A stretch of DNA of 64,000 bases, from the NCBI GenBank assembly GCA_029067085.1, contig JAIEFE010000014.1, positions 364,910-428,909 on the forward strand. The letters run 5' to 3'. Numbering within the stretch: position 1 is the first letter of the stretch; each line of letters begins with the position of its first letter. Positions 34,879 to 41,911 of the stretch are shown here, in pieces. Source of the DNA: Lachnospiraceae bacterium (GTDB taxonomy: Bacteria; Bacillota; Clostridia; Lachnospirales; Lachnospiraceae). The notes under the pieces were generated by a model. It was not told the origin of the DNA. It saw only the letters and a program-made list of their open reading frames with translations, and searched no databases. A program made the translations under genes and the position numbers.

Positions 34879-36588
34879 ATGAAACTGGAGAAACTTGTTG
34901 GAGATCGTTTTCGGGAAAGACCATCAGACTGTAACATTGACAGTCATGCTCTGATGGTGCGCGGCGGCTATATGAAGTATGTAGCAAACGGTATTTTTTC
35001 ATCTTATATGCCGCTGAAAAGAATTACACGGAAGATAGAGCAGATTATCCGTGAAGAAATGGATGCTATTGACGGGCAGGAAGTTCAGTTTCCTGTCGTT
35101 ATGCCGGCTTCTATCTGGCAGGAATCTGGTAGATACGAGAGCATTGGTAAAGAAATGGCTCGCTTCCATGACCGCAGTGGAAGTCCTCTTGTGCTTGGTA
35201 TGACCCATGAAGAAGCAGCCGTTCATCTTGTGCGTGATTACGGACAGAGCTATATGAAATATCCTTTTATGATATATCAGATACAGACTAAGTTCCGCGA
35301 TGAAGCAAGACCGAGAGCGGGACTGATTCGTGTTCGTGAATTTACAATGAAAGATGCCTACTCTTTCCATACCAGTCAGGCAGATTTAGAAGATTATTAC
35401 GACAAGTGCCATAAGGCTTATGAGCGCATCTATGCAAAAGTAGGATTGCCGGAGGTTATTTCGGTCGCTTCCGATTCCGGTATGATGGGCGGTAATATTT
35501 CCCATGAATTTATGCTACTCACTCCTATTGGGGAAGATTCTATCGCTATCTGTACAAAATGTGATTACCGCGCGAATATGGAGGCGGCAGAGTGTATTAT
35601 CCATAACGAAAGAAGTGATGCCTCACAGGAACTTGTTTTGGTGCACACTCCGAACATTTATACCATTGAGGATGTTTGTGAGTTCCTGCATTGTGATGAA
35701 AAGACTTCCTGCAAGGCGGTTGTTTATCAGCGTAATTTGGATGACCATTATATTGTACTGTTTATCCGTGGAGATCTTGCGGTGAATGAAACCAAACTCA
35801 CAAATTATTTGGGTTGTGACATCCATCCGGCAATTATCACCGAAGAAAGCGGACTTAACGCCGGATATATCGGACCTGTTAATCTAAGCGGCAATTTCAC
35901 TGTTCTGTATGACCGTTCCCTTAAGGGAATGAACAATCTTTCCTGTGGTGCAAATGTTTACGAGTATCACTATACCGGACTGGATATGAAACGTGATATA
36001 GAGGGTGCAGAGTACCATGATTTTGCAAAAATACAGGAAGGCGGTATTTGTCCGCATTGTGGTAAACCTGCGATTACAGTATCCCGCGGCATTGAGGTGG
36101 GCAATATTTTCCAGCTAGGAACCAAGTACACCAAATCCATGAATATGACCTATATTGACACTAATGAAGAAGCGCAGTATCCGGTTATGGGATGTTATGG
36201 TATCGGTGTTGGCAGACTTGCCGCTTCCATCTGTGAGGCTCATCATGATGATTACGGTCCCATATGGCCTTTGACGGTTGCACCGTGGCAGGTACACCTT
36301 TGTGCTCTTCGTGCTGATGATGCCGAGGTTCAGGATTATGCCGACAAATTGTATGAAGAACTGAAAAATAAAGGTGTGGAAGTCATTTATGATGACCGCA
36401 GGGTTAGTGCCGGTGTAATGTTCTCGGACGCTGATCTTATTGGTGTACCATTCAGAGTAATTGTCAGTCCCCGAAATATAAAGCAAAAAGTCATTGAAAT
36501 TGTTTCGAGAGATAAGAGTTTATCTACTAATGTTTCTATGACTTCTGCAGTAGAAGAAATAATGAAAATTTTGTCAGCGGCAAAATAA
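34879..36588 (+). CDS. proS: Prolyl-tRNA synthetase, bacterial type with editing domain
   Basis: A 569-residue class II synthetase of the standard bacterial length. MTHEEA near 108 is the TxE proline-binding loop, FRDEARPRAGLIRVREFTMKDAYSFH (139-164) is motif 2, and YGIGVGRLAASICEAHHDD near 437 is motif 3. An INS editing domain sits between, about 225-395, with a CxxC pair (ICPHCG) near 388 just after it. The C-terminal anticodon domain follows. It charges tRNA-Pro. It is under its own T-box and promoter inside the tRNA-Cys island, so it may be a second, transferred copy; whether the chromosome has another proS cannot be seen here. Confidence 0.95.
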   Translation: MKLEKLVGDRFRERPSDCNIDSHALMVRGGYMKYVANGIFSSYMPLKRITRKIEQIIREEMDAIDGQEVQFPVVMPASIWQESGRYESIGKEMARFHDRSGSPLVLGMTHEEAAVHLVRDYGQSYMKYPFMIYQIQTKFRDEARPRAGLIRVREFTMKDAYSFHTSQADLEDYYDKCHKAYERIYAKVGLPEVISVASDSGMMGGNISHEFMLLTPIGEDSIAICTKCDYRANMEAAECIIHNERSDASQELVLVHTPNIYTIEDVCEFLHCDEKTSCKAVVYQRNLDDHYIVLFIRGDLAVNETKLTNYLGCDIHPAIITEESGLNAGYIGPVNLSGNFTVLYDRSLKGMNNLSCGANVYEYHYTGLDMKRDIEGAEYHDFAKIQEGGICPHCGKPAITVSRGIEVGNIFQLGTKYTKSMNMTYIDTNEEAQYPVMGCYGIGVGRLAASICEAHHDDYGPIWPLTVAPWQVHLCALRADDAEVQDYADKLYEELKNKGVEVIYDDRRVSAGVMFSDADLIGVPFRVIVSPRNIKQKVIEIVSRDKSLSTNVSMTSAVEEIMKILSAAK

Positions 36589-36722
36589 TTCTATTTATTT
36601 AGAAAGTAATTTCAAACGCCAACGTTTGTGACGCCACACATGATACAGTGACAAATTAGTTGGGATTGCAAGACAGAATAAGGCTTACATCTAAAGTAAA
36701 AGTATTTGAAAAATTGTATATG

Positions 36723-36758
36723 CAAAAGGACATTTTCAAAAACGAAAGTGTCCTTTTG
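36723..36758. terminator. Terminator after proS
   Basis: A 15-pair stem, CAAAAGGACATTTTC with GAAAGTGTCCTTTTG (one G-U), 6-base loop. It can serve both the proS transcript and the opposing mob-like gene. Confidence 0.8.
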
Positions 36759-36805
36759 TGCATTACAAGATTTTAAGTTCTGTTTGTTTTGTATATCTGC
36801 CAAAT

Positions 36806-37405
36806 TTAATGCATATGATTCTGACTCATTTTTACACCCATAAGCTGTAACTGCTTTTCAACAGCCTCCACATTCTGCGCTAACTGCTCTATTGTGCCTG
36901 TACGGTTTTCCGGCTTGATTTCCGGCTGTATCAGTTCTTTCGGGTATTCCTGTCTTGTATGGATATTCATATAGGATTTCAGCCGGTAGTAATAGCCTTC
37001 ATTCCTGTTATCTTCAAATACAGGGGAAACTTCGCCTTTTGAGGTCTGCCACCGCATAAGACGTGGGAACCAGCATAACCCATCTTTTATGATCTCCTTA
37101 AATGAATTCAGCAGTTCCCCAAGTGTGGTCAGCAGGCCGCGAAAGCTGTTTCCTGCCTCTATATCCGCCCCACGTTCCACATTGTTAGCAAATTCCTCAA
37201 TCAATGGCGCAAAGGGAAGATACGCCTGTATAAACTGTTTTATCTATCGGATTGCTTTAAGAAAGATATTGGAACTTTCTATCTCCCCGTCCAGTTTCTC
37301 CAGTTTCTTTTGCGTAGTGGATTTTTTATGGTTCAGGACGAGAAGGTCAGCTTTCAGTCCTATTTTATCTGTTGATAATTTTTCGATATGATATACTCTG
37401 ACCAT
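36806..37405 (-). pseudogene. Remnant of a mobilisation/recombination-type protein, interrupted by a stop
   Basis: Reading from 37405, MVRVYHIEKLSTDKIGLKAD and a coiled-coil stretch (KKLEKLDGEIESSNIFLKAIR) end at a TAG at 37244-37246. The same frame then continues without another stop to 36806: IKQFIQAYLPFAPLIEEFANNVERG, GNSFRGLLTTLGELL, GLCWFPRLMRW and YYYRLKSYMNIHTRQEYP. Ignoring the TAG gives about 199 residues. The pattern resembles the C-terminal part of plasmid Mob/Pre-type proteins, but no relaxase domain is present and the identification is tentative. Confidence 0.55.
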
Positions 37406-37428
37406 ACCGATAAAGGAGGAAACCCAAC

Positions 37429-38043
37429 ATGAAAGACAAAGAGCTGCGCCGGATAATCGGCGGCAGGGCAAAACAGCGGAGATTGGAACTGGGCGTCAAC
37501 CAGCCTTATGTTGCTGAAAAAATGGGTGTCACCGCATCCACTATCCAGAGGTATGAGGCAGGAACGATTGACAACACCAAGAAACTCGTCCTTGGCGGTC
37601 TGGCAGATGCCCTCCATGTTTCCGTAGAGTGGTTAAAGGGTGAAACGGAGGAATACGAATCTGACATTACGGATAAAAAGGAAATGTTGATCCATAATGC
37701 CATGTCCTCCATTCTTTCAAAGCTGCCTTATGACATGGAAACTTCCGAATCAGACTTTTCAAAAGACCTGCTGTTGCTGATGCTGCAGGAATATGAATCG
37801 TTTGTGGACTCTTTCCGTCTTGCGTGCAGGAAGTTTAAAGGAAGTAGGGAAAGCGCCAAACTTGCAAAGATAATGGGATTTGAATCGGGAAGGGAATATG
37901 ATGAAATCATGTTCCTTCGGGAGATTACCCACACAGTAAATGCCCTTAATGATATGGGCGACATAGTGAGGCTCTACTCCAAAAATCCTGATGCCGCCGC
38001 TGCAAGGCTTTCCAATCTTTTATCAGAGGAAGATCCCGATTAG
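37429..38043 (+). CDS. XRE-family regulator of the island
   Basis: A 204-residue protein. Residues 7-68 form a helix-turn-helix: IIGGRAKQRRLELGVNQPYVAEKMGVTASTIQRYEAGTIDNTKKLVLGGLADAL. The C-terminal part is helical and acidic, ending EEDPD. GGAGG lies 8-10 bases before the start. It lies 125 bases upstream of the integrase on the same strand, in the position of element repressors. Divergent from the mob-like remnant. Confidence 0.85.
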   Translation: MKDKELRRIIGGRAKQRRLELGVNQPYVAEKMGVTASTIQRYEAGTIDNTKKLVLGGLADALHVSVEWLKGETEEYESDITDKKEMLIHNAMSSILSKLPYDMETSESDFSKDLLLLMLQEYESFVDSFRLACRKFKGSRESAKLAKIMGFESGREYDEIMFLREITHTVNALNDMGDIVRLYSKNPDAAAARLSNLLSEEDPD

Positions 38044-38167
38044 GTATGGAAGGACAGCAGATTTTATGCTATCCTTATCAGCAGAAAGCATTCCATCAGT
38101 TCCGACTGCCATATCTGTTCAATGTATTACATACGCAGAAATGCGTTCATTGAAAGGAGAAAAGATT

Positions 38168-39409
38168 ATGGCAAAAGGATCAGTACGGAAGAAAGGAAAA
38201 TTTACAGGTACGGAAAGCAAGAGTGAAACAGAAAAGCTGTTAAGGCAGGCAATGGAGGACTATGAAAGCAAAAAATTCATTGCAAAAGCTGACAACATCA
38301 CGATTGGGGAACTGCTTGACATTTGGGCGGAGGAAGAATTAAAGGTCGGCACTCTCAGCAATGGTACGGTTGAAAATTACCTCAGCGCTATCCGCTGCAT
38401 TAAGAAACATCCGATTGCTGACCGCAGACTGAAAACCGTAACAGCGGAACATTTGCAGGCGTTCCTCGATTTACTTACTTTCGGCGGCACTTATCCCGAC
38501 GGAACAGTAAAGAGAGGCATGAGCAAGGATTATATCCATTCGTTTTCAGCGGTTTTACAGCAGTCATTCCGTTTTGCGGTATTTCCAAAGCAACTGATCA
38601 CGTTCAATCCAATGCAGTACATCAAACTGAAACGCAAAGCTGAAGAAGTGGACTTATTTTCAGAGGAAGATATGGGGCATACAGGAACACAGCCTATTTC
38701 CCATGAAGAATACGAAAAGCTGATTGCGTATTTGGAAAAGAAAAATCCCCCTGTGGTGCTGCCGATACAGATAGCCTATTATGCCGGTCTTAGGATTGGC
38801 GAAGTATGCGGGCTGACTTGGCAGGACATCAATCTTGAGGAACAGTATCTTACAGTAAAGCGCAGTGTCCGCTATGACGGTGCAAAGCACAAAACGATCA
38901 TCGGACCGACAAAACGCAAAAAAGTACGGACTGTTGATTTTGGGGATACCCTTACCGCCATTCTGAAAAAGGCAAGGAAAGAACAGCTTAAAAACCAGAT
39001 GCAGTACGGAGAACTGTACCACCACAATTACTACAAAGAAGTACATGAAAAAAACAGGGTTTACTATGAGTATTACAGCTTGGAAAATACACAGGAAGTT
39101 CCGACAGGTTACAATGGAATATCCTTTGTCTGCATAAGACCGGACGGATGCCTTGAGACGCCAAGCACGCTTAGTATCGTATGCAGGACGCTTGCAAAGA
39201 AGTTAGACGGATTTGAGGGATTCCATTTCCACCAGTTACGACACACTTACACAAGCAATCTGCTGTCAAACGGTGCAGCCCCAAAAGACGTGCAGGAACT
39301 CTTAGGACACTCTGACGTGAGTACCACAATGAGTGTATATGCCCATGCCACAAGGGAAGCAAAACGGACTTCCGCCAGGCTCTTGGATAAAGTGGCAGGC
39401 AACGATTAA
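38168..39409 (+). CDS. int: Tyrosine site-specific integrase
   Basis: About 413 residues. An N-terminal arm-binding domain of about 60 residues is followed by a SAM-like core-binding domain (60-165). The catalytic domain contains YYAGLRIGEVCGLTWQDI (catalytic Arg), the HQLRHTYTSNLL box (HxxR), LLGHSDVSTTMSVYAHA (His and the Tyr nucleophile). It is of the Tn916/phage-type family that integrates elements at tRNA genes or other short sites. I start at the ATG at 38168, preceded by AAAGGAG; the open frame reaches further back without a ribosome site. Inverted TTTCCCTTG repeats lie directly downstream. Confidence 0.93.
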   Translation: MAKGSVRKKGKFTGTESKSETEKLLRQAMEDYESKKFIAKADNITIGELLDIWAEEELKVGTLSNGTVENYLSAIRCIKKHPIADRRLKTVTAEHLQAFLDLLTFGGTYPDGTVKRGMSKDYIHSFSAVLQQSFRFAVFPKQLITFNPMQYIKLKRKAEEVDLFSEEDMGHTGTQPISHEEYEKLIAYLEKKNPPVVLPIQIAYYAGLRIGEVCGLTWQDINLEEQYLTVKRSVRYDGAKHKTIIGPTKRKKVRTVDFGDTLTAILKKARKEQLKNQMQYGELYHHNYYKEVHEKNRVYYEYYSLENTQEVPTGYNGISFVCIRPDGCLETPSTLSIVCRTLAKKLDGFEGFHFHQLRHTYTSNLLSNGAAPKDVQELLGHSDVSTTMSVYAHATREAKRTSARLLDKVAGND

Positions 39410-39426
39410 GTACATTTCACAAAAAC

Positions 39427-39467
39427 TTTCCCTTGTAAAATACCCATAAGGGCAAAAACAAGGGAAA
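39427..39467. repeat. Inverted repeat after the integrase gene
   Basis: TTTCCCTTG (39427-39435) and CAAGGGAAA (39459-39467) are perfect inverted copies. TTTCCCTTGTA is also found at 34055. It may be an integrase arm-binding pair or a terminator. Confidence 0.5.
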
Positions 39468-39559
39468 ATACATATCATTTCACTATATGAGGCTCTTAAA
39501 GCCTTGAAAAATAAGGAAAGTTCAAGAAATTCATCTTCAAATTCCGATTCTTAATATAT

Positions 39560-39715
39560 AAGTGAGGGTTTCAATAGCCTTCACTTTTCTTTATGATGAA
39601 GGTGATCGGCTGACGGAATTTCCGATTGGGACATCACGCCCGTAGACAAATTTGTCAGCCAGCCTTCATTTTCCTTCATTCGATTCAGCAAGTTGGGACA
39701 GCTCCCTGCTCCCGT
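39560..39715 (+). ncRNA. Probable IS110 bridge RNA
   Basis: Structured non-coding region directly upstream of the IS110 recombinase. A 5' stem-loop (39560-39586, AAGTGA/TCACTT) is followed by a large stem-internal-loop structure. ATGAAGG/CCTTCAT closes 39596-39669; inside it GGCTGAC (39608-39614) pairs with GTCAGCC (39654-39660), enclosing about 40 bases that could serve as a guide loop. A smaller GGGA/TCCC hairpin follows. IS110-family elements are known to encode such target- and donor-binding RNAs beside the recombinase gene. Guide bases were not assigned. Confidence 0.55.
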
Positions 39716-39792
39716 TTAACTAAAGAATATGAGTGGATTCTGAAGTGCTGGAACCGTTCAAATCACCAGTCATACTAAAGGAGGTAATACCC

Positions 39793-40986
39793 ATGATCGC
39801 TGTTGGAATTGATATTTCCAAATCTAAAAGCAAGGTAGCTGTTCTGAACAGTGATGGCAGTGTCCGTACCAAACCATTTGATGTCCACCATAACTGCCAG
39901 GAACTTGACGCACTTGTTGCTTACATTAAAGAAACAGGGGAACAGCCCACGATCCTTATGGAACCTACAAGCCATTATCATTATCCCGTACTGAAAGTGT
40001 TACAGGATGCTGCTCTCCCAGTCTGCCTGATCAATCCCTATCAGATGAAAAAATATGGCGATACAGAACTCAGGAAGGCCAAGACAGATAAGAAAGATGC
40101 CCTCCGCATTGCTAAATATGCTTTGGAAAAGTCTTACCTTCTGACACCATACACATCATCTGACCAGAAATTTGAGGACCTTAAATTCCTCTCCAGACAG
40201 TACAGCCAGCGCATCAATAATGTAAAATATGCCAAAGTACAGCTTATCAACCTTTTGGATGAAACAATGCCCGGTATTACAGATCTGCTTCCCTTAAAAA
40301 GCAGGAACCCTGATAACTGTGTCCTGCTGCTTTTTATCAAACGCTTTAGATCCTTCGACTATATCAGAAAGATAGGGAAGACACGTTTTCTGAGCAGTTA
40401 TGAAACACTAGTCAGAAAAACTACTGACCGTTACGCCGCAGGCAAAGGGCTTGCTATCTATGAACTTGCGCTTGACAGCATAACCACTAGAGGCGACAAC
40501 TCATTTATGGCGCTTGCTCAGGAACAATGTGTTGATCTTGTATCACTTGCACAGAAGTCTGCCGATGCTCTCATCCTACAAATGCAGAACATCGCAGAGA
40601 CCATCCCCGAATATAAAATACTTCGTGCCATGAATGGTGTCGGAGACCGCTTAGGCCCTGTCATTCTGGCTGAGATAGGGGATATCCGTCGTTTCCACAG
40701 TGGAAAGGCACTCAATGCCTATGCCGGAAACGATGCGCCACCGTATCAGTCAGGTCAGTTTGAGAGCCGGAACCGCCATATATCAAAACGGGGAAATCCG
40801 GCTCTCAGAAAAGCATGTTTTGAGGTCATGCAGGCTCTCAAACTGACGCGACCTCAAGATGATCCTGTCTACCTTTTTCTGCTCAAAAAGGAACAGGAAG
40901 GGAAACCGTATAACGTAGCCAAAATGGCTGGTGTTAACAAGTTTCTCCGGATTTACTATGCCCGTGCAATGGAGCTATATAAGTAA
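39793..40986 (+). CDS. IS110-family recombinase (transposase)
   Basis: A 397-residue DEDD-type recombinase. The N-terminal RuvC-like domain has AVGIDISKSKSKVAVL (first Asp) and ILMEPTSHYHYPV (Glu), then INPYQMKKYGDTELRKAKTDKKDALRIAKY (further Asp). The C-terminal Transposase_20 domain has LRAMNGVGDRLGPVILAEIGDIRRF and AYAGNDAPPYQSGQ...RNRHISKRGNPALRKA with the Ser of this family. Start set at 39793, with GGAGG 8 bases upstream. Apparently intact. IS110 elements lack clear terminal inverted repeats, so I could not fix the ends. Confidence 0.93.
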   Translation: MIAVGIDISKSKSKVAVLNSDGSVRTKPFDVHHNCQELDALVAYIKETGEQPTILMEPTSHYHYPVLKVLQDAALPVCLINPYQMKKYGDTELRKAKTDKKDALRIAKYALEKSYLLTPYTSSDQKFEDLKFLSRQYSQRINNVKYAKVQLINLLDETMPGITDLLPLKSRNPDNCVLLLFIKRFRSFDYIRKIGKTRFLSSYETLVRKTTDRYAAGKGLAIYELALDSITTRGDNSFMALAQEQCVDLVSLAQKSADALILQMQNIAETIPEYKILRAMNGVGDRLGPVILAEIGDIRRFHSGKALNAYAGNDAPPYQSGQFESRNRHISKRGNPALRKACFEVMQALKLTRPQDDPVYLFLLKKEQEGKPYNVAKMAGVNKFLRIYYARAMELYK

Positions 40987-41523
40987 ATCTGTTTACATTA
41001 TCATACTTTTCCGAAAAATCCGCAATAACGGGGTTTATTAAGGTTACCCTTTTTCATGGTACAAAATTTATTTTAAAATACCCAAAATCTGCTTGACAAA
41101 CATTAGCAAGATTTATCCATCTGATTATATCACACTGTCAAGCCCTATAGCAACGGCAGTCCAAATGACCTGAATTTTCATAATTTCTCACACACCGATA
41201 TAACGTAGACGGCTTCAGATCTAACTCTCGCATTGCCGCTACCCCCCTGAATCTCTCCAGATCTCCATCAGATCTTTTGTATTGCGGGCGATACGGATGC
41301 TCCCAAAAGCAGAACAAGATCTTATTCAGTTCCCCCTTTTTCGGATGCCGTTGTTACTGAATACAATCACTTAATCTGTCAGTGTCTCTGCACAAATTCT
41401 GTCTATCAACAATATCTTAATTTCATCTTGCAGTTCCAGCGTCTTGATTACATTCACAAAACACACTTCACGCGTTGCAAAATTCTTCAAAGGTTCCACG
41501 GTGACCACAGAAAATGGAAAATA
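40987..41523 (-). other. Non-coding/decayed region between IS110 and tRNA-Cys
   Basis: No intact gene. On the minus strand, 41358-41152 encodes an open stretch ending in MRELDLKPSTLYRCVRNYE, which looks like a helix-turn-helix of a recombinase or regulator, then NSGHL and a stop. It lacks a start and upstream domain, so it is a probable gene fragment. It includes repeat R copy 2. The right end of the IS110 insertion should lie within the first 100 bases. Confidence 0.4.
41160..41178 (+). repeat. 19-base direct repeat R, copy 2
   Basis: TCCAAATGACCTGAATTTT, identical to 31775-31793; see that entry. Confidence 0.65.
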
Positions 41524-41554
41524 GCTCAACCCCACTGTCTACAAAGGGTTGAGC
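41524..41554 (-). terminator. Hairpin after tRNA-Cys
   Basis: GCTCAACCC/GGGTTGAGC (41524-41532 and 41546-41554), 9 pairs, 13-base loop; only a weak T stretch follows on the minus strand. It would end the tRNA-Glu/tRNA-Cys transcript. Confidence 0.6.
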
Positions 41555-41567
41555 CACTCAACACAAG

Positions 41568-41639
41568 AGGCGCAGACCGGATTTGAACCGGTGAATCAGG
41601 GTGTTGCAGACCCACGCCTTACCGCTTGGCTACTGCGCC
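41568..41639 (-). tRNA. tRNA-Cys (GCA)
   Basis: Cloverleaf folds on the minus strand: acceptor GGCGCAG (from 41639) with CTGCGCC, anticodon loop CTGCAAC giving GCA, T-loop GGTTCAAATCC. Discriminator is U; CCA is not encoded. Its 3' end is duplicated at 31883 and, in degenerate form, at 30144, marking it as an integration target. Confidence 0.95.
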
Positions 41640-41649
41640 GTAATAAACC

Positions 41650-41700
41650 GGAGTAAATCCCTCCGGGATTAACTCCTAAAGAATTACTTCGTAATTCTTT
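41650..41700 (-). other. Two tandem hairpins between the tRNA genes
   Basis: GGAGTAAATCCC/GGGATTAACTCC (41650-41676, one mismatch) and AAAGAATTAC-TTC-GTAATTCTTT (41678-41700, perfect). They occupy the spacer between tRNA-Glu and tRNA-Cys and may direct processing or partial termination. Confidence 0.6.
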
Positions 41701-41723
41701 CCATCACGATCTCTTATGATCGA

Positions 41724-41795
41724 TGACTCCAACGGGAATCGAACCCGTGTTACCGCCGTGAAAGGGCGATGTCTTAACCGCTTGACCATGGAGCC
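41724..41795 (-). tRNA. tRNA-Glu (UUC)
   Basis: Minus-strand cloverleaf: acceptor GGCTCCA (from 41795) with TGGAGTC, anticodon loop CTTTCAC giving UUC, T-loop GGTTCGATTCC, discriminator A. CCA not encoded. Confidence 0.96.
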
Positions 41796-41829
41796 TTGTA
41801 AAAGGCTTCAGCCAGCCTTAACGAATGCT

Positions 41830-41858
41830 ATAATACCACATCCCTCACGAATTTGCAA
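41830..41858 (-). promoter_or_regulatory. Promoter of the tRNA operon
   Basis: On the minus strand TTGCAA (41853-41858), 17-base spacer, TATTAT (41830-41835), about 35 bases before the 5' end of tRNA-Glu. Confidence 0.65.
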
Positions 41859-41876
41859 GGGATTTTTAGAAGAAAC

Positions 41877-41903
41877 GCGCGACAGGCAGTTTACCTGCCG
41901 CGC
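41877..41903 (-). terminator. Terminator after the symporter gene
   Basis: A GC-rich hairpin (GGCAG/CTGCC plus a second GCGC stem with a bulge), followed on the minus strand by GTTTCTTCT. It lies just past the symporter stop and before the tRNA promoter. Confidence 0.6.
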
Positions 41904-41911
41904 AATGCATT

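Larger units (their letters stand above)
31883..41584. mobile_element. Integrative element inserted at tRNA-Cys
   Basis: About 9.7 kb bounded by the 21-base repeat of the tRNA-Cys 3' end (31883-31903 and 41564-41584). It contains a tyrosine integrase, an XRE regulator, remains of a mobilisation-type gene, an IS110 insertion, and cargo: APH-family kinase, nucleotidyltransferase and prolyl-tRNA synthetase. The integrase lies 2.2 kb from the tRNA end, with the IS between. The content is more AT-rich than the flanks. No conjugation genes are visible, so it is probably a mobilisable or decayed island. Confidence 0.68.

Noticed and set aside
36806..37405. Programmed amber readthrough producing a functional protein
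   Set aside because: No signal for readthrough is visible and the N-terminal domain is missing, so simple decay is more likely.
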